56,601 nt of DNA from contig NZ_BIXY01000043.1 of the NCBI RefSeq assembly GCF_008326305.1, forward strand, positions 1-56,601, given 5' to 3'. Shown piece after piece: positions 44,322 to 53,173 of the stretch. Position 1 is the first letter of the stretch, and every line of letters begins with the position of its first letter. Origin of the DNA: Dictyobacter arantiisoli (GTDB taxonomy: Bacteria; Chloroflexota; Ktedonobacteria; Ktedonobacterales; Ktedonobacteraceae). The notes beneath the pieces were generated by a model, which did not search any database, was not told the DNA's origin, and saw only the letters and a program-made list of their open reading frames with translations. Made by a program: the position numbers and the translations under genes.

Positions 44322-45467
44322 ATGACACAACAATTATCTTCAGAAACACCTCTTCCAAAGCATAATTGGTCGCCTGAACAGGTGGAAAAAAATGATGCTA
44401 TGCCCCAAAACTCCATAGTGCAATGGTGGTATACCACCACATCCATACCCGAAGTATCGCCTGATGCCAGCTTTTTCAAGCGCGAGACAGTTCGTAAATC
44501 GCACCTTCTGAGTACAGTGCTGTTTTACTATATCATTGTTTTCATAGTATTTCTCCCCTGCTGCCTGTTGTTACGCAATCCAAATATTGCCTGGGCAGTT
44601 AGTGGATTGATTATAGCGGCTGTGGTAGGGCTGATTCTCAATCGACGCGGACTGACCTCTCTAGCCTCGATCATTATTGTGATCATGTGCGAATTGGTGT
44701 TAAGCCTGGCAATTGTCATGTTGACCCCCCTGGATGAACCGAGCATCCAACTTTATGATCTCTATATCATGATTGAACTGCTAGTCGTCTCTTTATTACC
44801 TGCACGAAGTGTATTCCTGCTCGCGCTGGTAAATTCCCTCATCATTGTAGCAAGCTTAATCTATCAACCACATCTTGCCTCTATGAATCTAGACATTCAA
44901 ACACAGTTGATACCTCTGCTGGTCAGGCCAATTGCACTCCAGTTCATTGTAGCGGGCGTCTCATATATATGGGTCTCCAGTACCACGAAAGCTATTGCGC
45001 GGGCAGATCGAGCTGAGATGGTTGCCACTCTTGAGCATGTTCTGGGTGATCAAAAACGCGAATTGGAAGAGGGCATCGAACATATTCTACAAACGCATGT
45101 TGCAATCGCCAATGGCAATCTCAACGCTCGCGCACCACTAACTCAGGATAACGCACTCTGGCAGATCGCACGGGCATTGAATACCTTACTGGTTCGCTTC
45201 CAGCGAGCGGTACAGGCCGAAAGAGAATTGCAACGCGTGGAGCAGGCAGTAGCATCATGTGTCTACACGACTCAGAAAGCGGAACAGGAACATCAATTAC
45301 CACGCCTCCCATTTACTCAGACAGCCATTGATCCTCTCATTGCAGCTCTGCAAGGGAAAACGTTATCTTACACTCAGATACCAACCTCCCAACAGAATAA
45401 TATCCACACGCCTTTACCCTCCAAAAGCAAAATGTATTCACAAACACCACGGCCAAAACACCTGTGA
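44322..45467 (+). CDS. Multi-pass membrane protein with HAMP-like cytoplasmic part
   Basis: 381 aa. A soluble N-terminus of ~70 residues is followed by about six transmembrane helices (~72-235: LFYYIIVFIVFLPCCLLL, GLIIAAVVGLILN, LASIIIVIMCELVLSLAIVM and others). Next come a coiled coil (ADRAEMVATLEHVLGDQKRE) and a HAMP-like segment (HILQTHVAIANGNLNARAPL, RALNTLLVRFQRAVQ), with no kinase, cyclase or methyl-accepting output domain. It looks like a membrane sensor that signals through a partner, perhaps the upstream 182-aa protein. The ATG follows GGGAAGCTCAGTT. No established family is recognised. Confidence 0.7.
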   Translation: MTQQLSSETPLPKHNWSPEQVEKNDAMPQNSIVQWWYTTTSIPEVSPDASFFKRETVRKSHLLSTVLFYYIIVFIVFLPCCLLLRNPNIAWAVSGLIIAAVVGLILNRRGLTSLASIIIVIMCELVLSLAIVMLTPLDEPSIQLYDLYIMIELLVVSLLPARSVFLLALVNSLIIVASLIYQPHLASMNLDIQTQLIPLLVRPIALQFIVAGVSYIWVSSTTKAIARADRAEMVATLEHVLGDQKRELEEGIEHILQTHVAIANGNLNARAPLTQDNALWQIARALNTLLVRFQRAVQAERELQRVEQAVASCVYTTQKAEQEHQLPRLPFTQTAIDPLIAALQGKTLSYTQIPTSQQNNIHTPLPSKSKMYSQTPRPKHL

Positions 45468-45731
45468 GTACTCTGTAAATCTGTGCCTCACAATCAAACA
45501 ATACTGTTTACATCGCTACTAGATACGAACCACAGGTAATCCTTACTTTTACAGCAAGAATTACCTGTGATATGCCATACGTATTTGGATGCGAGAAATA
45601 ACAATCGAGCGCAAGGAGGAATACATTTCTAAAGGCAAATTTCAAGAGAGAGAGAAAAGAGGCAGAGAACCAAACAAGCTTCGATATTCTATTCACGACG
45701 CCAGCCACCCTCCCATTCTGACCTCATTGCT

Positions 45732-46451
45732 TTAAGCAGATAAACGCTGCTGTACTATTTTATCGCGACGACGTAGATAAACATCAGCGATAGCAACAAT
45801 CATAATAGCCAGAGCTGGCGCTGCAAACTTTATCCAGGGCAAGGCTTCAAAAAATGTTTGTAAGCTATCATCACCAAGCAGGATATGGGATGCGGTCAAG
45901 GCTAATACCAGACAAGCAACATCCAATAACCAGGGAAGATGATCCATCAATTTAGCCAGTAGCGAGCTTCCAAGCAATAATATACCAATACTGAGAATTA
46001 AACCGATCACCAGAAATAATATATTCCCTTCAGCTAATGCGCCCACAGCCAATACATTATCTAAACTCATGGTCGCATCGGCAACAAGGATGGTAGTCAG
46101 CGCAGTCCAAAAACTGCCCGCACCTCTTCGGGTTAATTCCTCCTGTTCTTGCAGTCGCTCCTGGTTGGATTTTCGCGCTTCTTTACTCCGATCCAGCAGC
46201 AGCCTGATAGCAATATATAGTAGAATAATGCCACCAAAAACACCGAGATAGGGGATTTGTAACAGGATGGTTGCAACAATTGCAAAAAGAATACGCAACA
46301 CAATTGCTCCCCCCCCGCCACACATAATTGCCCAATAACGCTGCTGGCGTGGCAAACCGGCGGCCGCCGCACCAATAACTAAAGCGTTATCTCCACTTAA
46401 AACAAGATCTGATAATACAATGCCACCAATAGCAGTCACCCACTGAAGCAT
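45732..46451 (-). CDS. TerC family membrane protein (YjbE-like)
   Basis: ~239 aa with seven hydrophobic helices. VLSDLVLSGDNALVIGAAAA in helix 1 and ATMSLDNVLAVGALAEG in the second half are the two acidic, family-defining motifs (GDNA and LDN). TerC/YjbE proteins are linked to metal-ion (manganese) export or metal loading of secreted enzymes. ATG 46451 follows AAGGAGTGAATTGG, so the GTG at 46460 was rejected. I looked for a manganese riboswitch upstream and did not find one. Single gene. Confidence 0.9.
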   Translation of the reverse strand: MLQWVTAIGGIVLSDLVLSGDNALVIGAAAAGLPRQQRYWAIMCGGGGAIVLRILFAIVATILLQIPYLGVFGGIILLYIAIRLLLDRSKEARKSNQERLQEQEELTRRGAGSFWTALTTILVADATMSLDNVLAVGALAEGNILFLVIGLILSIGILLLGSSLLAKLMDHLPWLLDVACLVLALTASHILLGDDSLQTFFEALPWIKFAAPALAIMIVAIADVYLRRRDKIVQQRLSA

Positions 46452-46647
46452 CCAATTCACTCCTTACACAATGACAATTACGTTACCCCTGCATCTTGCA
46501 CGCTACGAACAACACATCCGCTTCATTCTTCTAAAGCAAACGGCCATTATTATTTTAAATGAGAATGATAAAAAAGAGCATAGGGGTGCCGCACCCCAAC
46601 AGCATGGGATAAATGGTTAAACGTAACCAGGAAAGAAATATCAAATC

Positions 46648-46684
46648 AAAAAAAGGAGCGATACACGTATATATGTATCGCTCC
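46648..46684 (-). terminator. Terminator of the second BldC-like gene
   Basis: On the minus strand GGAGCGATACA (46684-46674) pairs with TGTATCGCTCC (46665-46655), followed by seven T. It lies 17 bp after the stop codon. Confidence 0.88.
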
Positions 46685-46700
46685 CTTTATAAAAACATGA

Positions 46701-46955
46701 TCAAACCGTGGTAGGTACATTCGTCGTACTAAACAAAGCATCAAGAGTATGCTTTCGTACACGATAGCCACAGCGCTTACCGCTATGTGGAAGCGCTACC
46801 GCTTCTAGAGCGCCAGATTTGATCCAACGACGCACAGTAGTATCATCTACACGCAAATGACGCGCTACTTCACGAACCGTCAACAAATCTCCCCCTGCCT
46901 CATTCTCATTCATTCCCCGCTCCTCTTCCATTCCTTCTTGTTTGTGTCGGGCCAT
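46701..46955 (-). CDS. BldC/excisionase-like HTH protein, second paralogue
   Basis: 84 aa. After a ~22-residue charged N-terminal extension comes a MerR-type HTH: LLTVREVARHLRVDDTTVRR, WIKSGALEAVALPHSG, YRVRKHTLDALF. It shares most of its domain with the 62-aa protein at 8616-8804, including VDDTTVRRW and GALEAV, so the two are paralogues. The ATG follows AAAGGAGTTCAAAA. A dyad lies upstream and a terminator downstream. BldC-like proteins regulate development in mycelial actinobacteria, and a similar role in a mycelial Chloroflexota is an inference. Confidence 0.85.
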   Translation of the reverse strand: MARHKQEGMEEERGMNENEAGGDLLTVREVARHLRVDDTTVRRWIKSGALEAVALPHSGKRCGYRVRKHTLDALFSTTNVPTTV

Positions 46956-46982
46956 TTTTGAACTCCTTTAGCACATCACAAA

Positions 46983-47030
46983 TAGCATGTTACACTACAT
47001 GCGTGTGCACGACTATGCATACACATGCTA
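46983..47030. promoter_or_regulatory. Dyad upstream of the second BldC-like gene
   Basis: TAGCATGT (46983-46990) and ACATGCTA (47023-47030) are inverted. A nested GCATGT-TACACT-ACATGC dyad lies within. It is about 30-75 bp upstream of the start codon, a likely operator. Confidence 0.45.
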
Positions 47031-47726
47031 CCGAAATTGAACTGTATTTTTTAAACTAATAAGTGTTGAAATCCTTCAGGATAGCTCTACACCATTAGTG
47101 TCCACCATAAGCACTTCCAGTGCTACTACAGATCAATTTATAGAATAAAGACGTTGAATAGAATGCTTTAGGGTAAAGAATCACTACTCATTATACATCG
47201 ACATAAGAGATGATGAAAAATCGACAAGCTTAAAGCAGTACATCTGTGTTGGCAAGACAGTGCAACATCGAGGAAGTCATAATAGACCATACGCCCCTTG
47301 CTAGCGGTAACTTCCACAGTGAACGCGTCTCAATAGCCAAAACGCAACATCCTTTAAGATGAAGCAGAGCGACGTGTAAGGAGGTAAGAGATTATACAGT
47401 GCGATCCGAAACACAACACTTACTATCTTTATCCAGAGTAAGATATCGCACGCTGTGAGGAAAGTTGGATAGTTCACGCAGCCCTTTAAAAAAAGGGAAC
47501 AGCCCCATTAGATTGCCGTTGCGGAATGATCCAAAAGTTCTGTCTGCTATCCCTCTAGCTATAAAATATGGTATACCAATAAGGTGCTAAGAGAAGAACT
47601 GTTCTATAGCACAGGAAGATTCGTGGAGTGAAGTATATAAAGAGCGCCATCAAGGCAATAAACGTAAACAAAGAAGCATTATCGTTTCGATACAAACCGT
47701 TACGTACTCGTCCATCGTATCTCTGG
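47031..47726. other. Long intergenic stretch
   Basis: No gene, repeat or RNA is recognised in this ~700-bp AT-rich interval. Short frames on both strands lack ribosome sites. A small CCCTTTAAAAAAAGGG hairpin near 47482-47497 is too short to interpret. Confidence 0.25.
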
Positions 47727-47732
47727 TATAAT
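47724..47732 (+). promoter_or_regulatory. Extended -10 promoter for the FemAB-like gene
   Basis: TGG-TATAAT with the hexamer at 47727-47732, 28 bp before the start codon, giving a short untranslated leader. Confidence 0.5.
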
Positions 47733-47760
47733 TCAAAATACACTGGAAAGTACCATCATC

Positions 47761-48939
47761 ATGAATACATCAGCACATATAACTATTCAAGAAATTACTA
47801 ACCGCGAGCAATGGAATACATTCGTCAGTCAGCAGCAGTATGTGCATCTTATGCAATCGTACGAATGGGGAGAGCTCAATCAATATTTAGGCGCACATGT
47901 TTATCGTCTTGGTGCGCTCATTGATGATCAGTTAATTGGCGTGATGCAATTGCATGTCGTGGGCATTCCATTGCCAGTCGTACATCTCAATTATCTCTAT
48001 TGCATCCGTGGCCCTGTCCTTGAAGATCCTAATTCGCCAGCCCTGGCCGCGCTGGTTCAACATGCGCAAGGAATCGCAAAAAAAGAGCATGCTGTTGTGT
48101 TGCGTATCGACCCCAACATTCCTGATGACGATCAACGGGCAGAAGAGTGGCTTCAGGCCTTTCAGAAACTTGGTTTCAGGACCAATACGCATACGGGTGT
48201 TTCACGTCGTAGCTGGGTTCTGGATGTACGCCCCAGCACGGAGACGCTACTGGCTAATTTTAAAATGACCTGGCGTCAAAACGTACGTGTATCACAACGC
48301 AAAGGGGTTACGATCCGTGAAGCCAATACAGACGCGGATTTTGATGCCTACTATAATATCCTTACGACCACTGGTGAGCGTGACGATTTCTTTATCCACA
48401 GCAAAGAATATCATAAAGAAATGTATACCCGTTACAAGAAGCAAGGACAAGCTGTGCTGCTGCTGGCAGAACACGAGGGCGAGGCACTTGCCACAAAGAT
48501 GTTAATCAAAGTAGGCGATTGGTGCTGGGATATGTTTGGTGGTTCGTCCAATCATAAGCGCAATTTAAAAGCCACCTACCTGATCCAATATCATTGTTTC
48601 CTCTGGGCAAAAGAGAATGGATGTAGCTTTTTCGATTTTCGTGCTATTCCAAATATCCTCAAGCCAGGAGAAGAGATGTGGGGGGTTTACGAGTTTAAAA
48701 AGGGCTTTGATGGATATTCACGTTTAGTAATCAATACGCAGGATTACATCTATAATCCAGTGCTCTATAAAGCCTGGAATAAAATGATTGATATCCGCCG
48801 TGCACGTCGCAACAAAGAACGCTCACAGCTTGAGCTTGAACGCGTAGCGAGAGGACAACAGCAATCCAAGGCTGCACCTGCCACACAGACCGCTGCGCCA
48901 GCGCTTGAAGAGCAAAGCACAGTGGAAAGCAAAAAATAA
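47761..48939 (+). CDS. FemAB/FemX-like peptidoglycan bridge aminoacyltransferase
   Basis: 392 aa, two tandem GNAT-like domains as in FemX/MurM. These enzymes add an amino acid from charged tRNA to lipid II in the cytoplasm. The N-terminal domain has FVSQQQYVHLMQSYEWGELN and the C-terminal domain has WRQNVRVSQRKGVTIREA, LLLAEHEGEALATKMLIKVG and YLIQYHCFLWAKENGCSFFD, then the family's GVYEFKKGFDG near the end. The last ~60 residues are charged and Gln/Ala-rich. The target bridge residue cannot be told. A strong terminator follows the stop. Confidence 0.9.
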   Translation: MNTSAHITIQEITNREQWNTFVSQQQYVHLMQSYEWGELNQYLGAHVYRLGALIDDQLIGVMQLHVVGIPLPVVHLNYLYCIRGPVLEDPNSPALAALVQHAQGIAKKEHAVVLRIDPNIPDDDQRAEEWLQAFQKLGFRTNTHTGVSRRSWVLDVRPSTETLLANFKMTWRQNVRVSQRKGVTIREANTDADFDAYYNILTTTGERDDFFIHSKEYHKEMYTRYKKQGQAVLLLAEHEGEALATKMLIKVGDWCWDMFGGSSNHKRNLKATYLIQYHCFLWAKENGCSFFDFRAIPNILKPGEEMWGVYEFKKGFDGYSRLVINTQDYIYNPVLYKAWNKMIDIRRARRNKERSQLELERVARGQQQSKAAPATQTAAPALEEQSTVESKK

Positions 48940-48954
48940 GATCTTTGCCACACA

Positions 48955-49017
48955 GACAGGGCTACCTCCCAGATGATATCGTTTTCATCTTTCTGGGAGG
49001 TAGCCCTGTCCTGTTAT
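48955..49017 (+). terminator. Strong hairpin terminator after the FemAB-like gene
   Basis: Perfect 19-nt arms (48955-48973 and 48992-49010) with an 18-nt loop, followed by CTGTTATTT. It lies 16 bp after the stop. Confidence 0.8.
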
Positions 49018-49230
49018 TTGCTACCATGAAGCTGATGATACAATGCTTGTAAGATTTTCTGTATATGAGATAAAATTTCATGCACCGCGCCTGAATGTAA
49101 TGTATAATGTCACTTGAATTACTTTATATAATTTCATTTTATTGTGACCTGTAGCTCTCAGGGAACACGCTAGCCAGATTGGTTATCGGTGCACAGGCAA
49201 AATAGGGAAAAATATAAGTAGGATAGAATT

Positions 49231-50892
49231 ATGTCTTATCATTCGGCGCAGCAACCAGAAAAGGATTTCGTGGAAAACGCTTCAGGCAAAATCCAGGCAG
49301 CACAAAATCCACCTCCAGACACTCGAGCACTGACAACGCTTCCCAAACAGTCACTTCAATCACAAACGGGCTCATCCCCAGGAACACGAAAATTTGAAAA
49401 ATTTGAAAAATTTGCATTTCTGGGCGTACTGATACTGGCAGCGATAGTGCGTATCTGGCAGTTAAATAGCCAGCCCCTACAAGCCTATGAGCGTATTCAT
49501 AGTACCTATGCGCAACTCTTTCTGCATGACAATCTGCAACATTGGCAACAATGCGCAGGGACCGCTGCTCCTACCTGTTACCATTATAATCCAGCTTTTC
49601 ATGGTCCCATATCATATATGATCGAGGCTGGTATCTATCAAATAACACAATGGCTGTCCACACCAGTCAATAACACTTCGCTACGCCTGGCAAGCGCTCT
49701 CATGGGCATTATGCTGGTGGGTCTGCCGTATTTCTTACGCTCTAGCCTGGGAAGATTGCCGGCATGGATAGCCAGTCTTTTACTAGCGCTCTCACCAAGC
49801 GTGGTGTACTTCTCTCGTGTAGCGCGTGAGGATATATTTGTAAGTGCTTTTAGCTTATTACTGATTGTTGCGACAGTACGTTATCGTCAGACCCATAAAC
49901 TCTATTGGATGTTGCTATCAGTCAGTGCGCTAGTATTAGCCTACGCATCGAAAGAGACAACACTGCTTGTGATGTTTCTGGGTATCAGCTTTGGAGGTGC
50001 GCTTGTTATCTGGGAAAGCAGTAATCGCTGGTATATACGATCCCAACCGCTATCCACAAGGACAAATCTCGCGCGCTGGCTACCCGGGACCGGGGCTCCC
50101 TATCTACTTGGCATGTATATCATCGGGTTGGGAATAGCTATCAGGATACTGCTTGGTTGGTTAATTAGCATCGGACAGGCGATAAACAAACATCCAACAG
50201 CTACAAGCGATACGCTTAAACAGCTTAACGCGCGTACAGATTTCTTGCTACCATGGTTAGGTGCTTGCCTGGCGCTGGTCGCTCTGCTCTTACTTTTTCA
50301 CGAATACCTCGGGCACATCAAAGAAGGACCTGCAACATTTGTACGCAGGATCGATCCAGAGCGGCAGCCAATTCTGAATATGCTGGCACATACAACCTGG
50401 ATATACTGGTTTCTTAGCCTGGTCTGGGGTAGTATCCTTTTCATAATCCTCTTCACTGCACTATTCAGCAATCTCCATGCTGGAATTGGAGATGGAATCT
50501 GGCGCGCCACCGCCTACTGGCTAGGACAACTACAAGCGACCCATACGACCCAACCCTGGTACTACTATCTGCAGTCAATGCAACTAGTTGAGCAGATCAG
50601 CTTGCTACTGGCCCTTATGGGCATTCTATATAGCCTGCGCTATCCAACCTATCTACGTCTCTGGCTCAGTTACTGGTTTCTAGGCACAGCAATTTTCTAC
50701 TCATGGATTGGAGAAAAGGGCCCCTGGCTCCAACTTCAGATCCTTCTCCCCATGCTCCTATTGTCAGCACTAGGAATTGAATTAATAGTGAGAAGCTATA
50801 TCCAGCTACGCAAAAACAAGCGACACATAGAACAAGTTGGCAGCATTATTTCTATTGAAGAAGCAATAGATAATGCAACAAATAATGAATAA
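49231..50892 (+). CDS. Agl23-like GT-C membrane protein (TIGR03663-like)
   Basis: 553 aa. A ~60-residue soluble N-terminus with a triple KFE repeat is followed by 10-12 transmembrane helices. CYHYNPAFHGPISYMIEAGI corresponds to the YxYDPxxHGP signature of the 'flippase activity-associated protein Agl23' family, which is related to dolichyl-phosphate-mannose transferases. In the first external loop the usual acidic HDE-type motif is AYERIHS, so only Glu remains. It probably acts in cell-surface glycosylation. The ATG follows AGGATAGAATT. A hairpin follows the stop. Confidence 0.78.
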   Translation: MSYHSAQQPEKDFVENASGKIQAAQNPPPDTRALTTLPKQSLQSQTGSSPGTRKFEKFEKFAFLGVLILAAIVRIWQLNSQPLQAYERIHSTYAQLFLHDNLQHWQQCAGTAAPTCYHYNPAFHGPISYMIEAGIYQITQWLSTPVNNTSLRLASALMGIMLVGLPYFLRSSLGRLPAWIASLLLALSPSVVYFSRVAREDIFVSAFSLLLIVATVRYRQTHKLYWMLLSVSALVLAYASKETTLLVMFLGISFGGALVIWESSNRWYIRSQPLSTRTNLARWLPGTGAPYLLGMYIIGLGIAIRILLGWLISIGQAINKHPTATSDTLKQLNARTDFLLPWLGACLALVALLLLFHEYLGHIKEGPATFVRRIDPERQPILNMLAHTTWIYWFLSLVWGSILFIILFTALFSNLHAGIGDGIWRATAYWLGQLQATHTTQPWYYYLQSMQLVEQISLLLALMGILYSLRYPTYLRLWLSYWFLGTAIFYSWIGEKGPWLQLQILLPMLLLSALGIELIVRSYIQLRKNKRHIEQVGSIISIEEAIDNATNNE

Positions 50893-50937
50893 GAAAGTTG
50901 CTTGCTTGTGTGCAAACATTCGCGTACCTATGCCCTT

Positions 50938-51040
50938 GTTATTATATGGTACAGAAAATGGATCAGCTATTTTCTGTACCATATAATAACTCCTTCTGAG
51001 TGTCCCTGGCGCGAAAAATCATAAGTAAGAGAGTGACATG
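50938..51040. repeat. Hairpin element family 1, copy H (degenerate), at a gene 3' end
   Basis: Perfect 22-nt arms (50938-50959 and 50969-50990) with a stem sequence of its own. They are followed by GAGTGTCCCTGGCGCGAAAA, a worn reverse-oriented version of the conserved family block, and a GTGACATGGGAG remnant. It begins 45 bp after the Agl23-like stop and could end transcription there. Confidence 0.6.
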
Positions 51041-51090
51041 GGAGACCGATTCATCTCGACAAATTTTGCGCTTAAGGTGCAGCCAGAATA

Positions 51091-51564
51091 TTATTTAGCA
51101 GCTTTGAGAGTATTGAGCGCCTCTTCAATGTGCTTTTCAACAGCGAATTGCGATGAGAAGATATGCCGTACAATACCCTCTTTATCAATCACATAGGTAA
51201 CACGACCAGGCAAGAGACCAAAGGTAGGGGGCACTCCAAATAATTTACGCGCCACCCCTCTGGGATCGCTTAAAAGAATAAAAGGTAAATGATATTTAGT
51301 AGAAAATTTTTGATGGGCGGCGACGCTATCCGAGCTAATACCGAGAACTTCCGCGCCTGCATGCTTGAAAACTTCATAGCTATCACGAAAAGCACAAGCC
51401 TCGGTGGTACAACCCGGGGTATCATCCTTGGGATAAAAATAGAGAACGATTGCTTTTTCGCCCAGATAATCCTTTAAGCTGACAGACGTACCGGTTTGGG
51501 TGGACAATGTAAAATCAGGGGCTTTATCTCCTACATTGATTTTGGCGGCTGTTGGTGAGGCCAT
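51091..51564 (-). CDS. bcp: Thiol peroxidase of the Bcp/PrxQ group
   Basis: 157 aa. This peroxiredoxin reduces hydrogen and organic peroxides using thioredoxin in the cytoplasm. VGDKAPDFTL opens the fold. The active site KDDTPGCTTEAC carries peroxidatic Cys52 and the resolving Cys57 five residues later, the classic PrxQ arrangement. Later come LGISSDSVAAHQKF and VTYVIDKEGIVRHIF. The ATG follows AAAAGGAGTTCTATCAAG. Single gene. Confidence 0.95.
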   Translation of the reverse strand: MASPTAAKINVGDKAPDFTLSTQTGTSVSLKDYLGEKAIVLYFYPKDDTPGCTTEACAFRDSYEVFKHAGAEVLGISSDSVAAHQKFSTKYHLPFILLSDPRGVARKLFGVPPTFGLLPGRVTYVIDKEGIVRHIFSSQFAVEKHIEEALNTLKAAK

Positions 51565-51789
51565 CTTGATAGAACTCCTTTTCGGCAGAGCATATTTACT
51601 TAAGAGATGCTTGTATTCTCTACTTCAGGTAATGCAATCACAAACATCTAAACAATAACTATGGTAGCACATCTTCATAGAATAAATCATAGATGCGTAT
51701 ATATAGAGACACAGTATTGCTTGCTTTTCGCACTGTAAAGCAAACAATACTGTAGTGAAAAAAGCGACAGAGCTATCCACAGGTACTCA

Positions 51790-52104
51790 CTATTTGATGA
51801 TCTGAAATACCCGCTCAAGCTGACTTATACGCTGTGCCAGCATAAAATCTTTTTCACTAATACCACCCGCTGAATGAGTAGCAACGCGCAAGATAACAGT
51901 ATCATAAGTAATTGTTATATCGGGATGGTGCTGCTCGGATTCAGCCAGCAAGGCAACGGCATCAACAAAAAGAACGGCCTGCGGAAAAGATGTCAGCGAG
52001 AAGGTACACTCTAATTCACCACGATTGAGTTTCCAGGTAGGAATCTGCAAAAGCCGCGCGCGTACCTCTTCATCACTCAATTTTGTAACCAAAGATGTCA
52101 TCAT
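51790..52104 (-). CDS. 4a-hydroxytetrahydrobiopterin dehydratase (pterin carbinolamine dehydratase)
   Basis: ~104 aa. LSDEEVRARLLQIPTWKLNR is the standard opening. ESEQHHPDITITYDTVILRV carries the active-site His-His-Pro and the dimer strand, and THSAGGISEKDFMLAQRI closes the domain. The enzyme regenerates pterin cofactor after aromatic amino-acid hydroxylation. No hydroxylase is in the window, so it may serve a distant partner or have the moonlighting role known for the family. Two adjacent ATGs (52104, 52101) follow AAGGAGTTGC, and either may be used. Confidence 0.92.
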   Translation of the reverse strand: MMTSLVTKLSDEEVRARLLQIPTWKLNRGELECTFSLTSFPQAVLFVDAVALLAESEQHHPDITITYDTVILRVATHSAGGISEKDFMLAQRISQLERVFQIIK

Positions 52105-52161
52105 GCAACTCCTTTCTACAAGAATTATAGACACGAGACAAAATATACATCACGCTGGCAA

Positions 52162-52344
52162 TCAACTATGCGTAGTAGCCGGGAAGGTGCTGTAATCGCG
52201 CAGCGAGACAATCTTACCTGGCTGTGCCCAGGCGACACCAAGCTCGCTGAATAGTTTTTCCTGTATAAATGCTGTATCGATAAGATTATCAATACCCTGG
52301 ATCATGGTTTTAATCGAATCTTGATCAGGAACGCGGCGTATCAA
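52162..52344 (-). CDS. Small hypothetical protein, start uncertain or frameshifted (60 aa)
   Basis: The frame reads from a TTG as MIRRVPDQDSIKTMIQGIDN, LIDTAFIQEKLFSELGVAWA, QPGKIVSLRDYS. A well-spaced ribosome site (AGAGGAGTTC) and ATG occur at about 52387 but in another frame, which ends after 14 codons. A single-base shift there would give a ~75-residue protein with HESSTIHQIDASLIRR upstream. Either the gene is frameshifted or it starts at TTG. No family is recognised. It lies between the phosphatase and pterin dehydratase genes. Confidence 0.4.
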   Translation of the reverse strand: MIRRVPDQDSIKTMIQGIDNLIDTAFIQEKLFSELGVAWAQPGKIVSLRDYSTFPATTHS

Positions 52345-52510
52345 GCTGGCATCAATCTGATGAATGGTAGATGATTCATGTGCATGAACTCCTCTACTAA
52401 AAAAGAAAACGTCTTCTATAGAAAGGATACGTCACATATCTACACTTCGTCTAGCGTAAATGTGATGTTTAAGCCTGAACGACAAAAGGTGAGGCAACAG
52501 TAGGATACTT

Positions 52511-53140
52511 TTATGAAGATAGATGACTGGTGTCATTGCAATAGATCAATTGCGCAACATCCAATGTAAGGTGCAACTCAGTCAGACTGGCAGGGTCCAG
52601 ACGCAGGCTACGGCTTGCGGTCAATGACATATTGAGGACCTGTCCCAGGAAGAGCCGCAGGGTCGATTTATGGCTCACAACCACCAGAGTTTTACCTGCA
52701 TATTGGTGTAAGAGATCAACCATACAGGGCATCACACGCGCGATAACGGCTTGTTGAGACTCACCATCGGGCATCTGTACCATCCATGAACCTCGTTCCC
52801 ACAAAGCTAATTCTTTAGGACAATGTTCAGCTAAATCCTGACGTGAGCGTGTTTCCCAGAGGCCAAAACTCATCTCGCGTAAAGACGTACATTCCTGAGC
52901 TTTTAATTCCAAGGCCTGCGCGATAGGGGCTGCAGTTTCACGAGCTCGCCCTTGAGTACTACAATACAAGGCATCAACTGTTTGAGAATGCAAGCGCGTA
53001 GCCAGCTTTTGAGCCTGAATACGTCCTTCAGCTGTCAAAGGGACCTCAGTCACGCCACAAAAGGCATCCTCTCGGCTCTGTTCTGTCTGTCCATGGCGCA
53101 CCAGTAAAAGGCGTGTTGTCAATTCTGATTGTGAAGTCAT
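52511..53140 (-). CDS. Histidine phosphatase (phosphoglycerate mutase superfamily)
   Basis: ~209 aa. LLLVRHGQTEQSREDAFCG holds the catalytic RHG histidine. YCSTQGRARETAAPIA is the second Arg site, LREMSFGLWETRS holds the acid residue, and LVVVSHKSTLRLFLG the second catalytic His. Cofactor-independent members include alpha-ribazole phosphatase, fructose bisphosphatase-like and general sugar phosphatases; the substrate is not evident. ATG 53140 follows GGAGGAGAAAA. It is 33 bp downstream of the 2-hydroxyacid dehydrogenase gene and surely in the same operon, which suggests a common small-metabolite pathway. Confidence 0.88.
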   Translation of the reverse strand: MTSQSELTTRLLLVRHGQTEQSREDAFCGVTEVPLTAEGRIQAQKLATRLHSQTVDALYCSTQGRARETAAPIAQALELKAQECTSLREMSFGLWETRSRQDLAEHCPKELALWERGSWMVQMPDGESQQAVIARVMPCMVDLLHQYAGKTLVVVSHKSTLRLFLGQVLNMSLTASRSLRLDPASLTELHLTLDVAQLIYCNDTSHLSS

Positions 53141-53173
53141 TTTTCTCCTCCACTTACCAATCAAGCAAGCATA

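Noticed and set aside
46461-46650. Possible manganese (yybP-ykoY) riboswitch before the TerC gene
   Set aside because: TerC genes often have one, but the conserved core is not present; only a short GGGGTG/CACCCC hairpin is seen.
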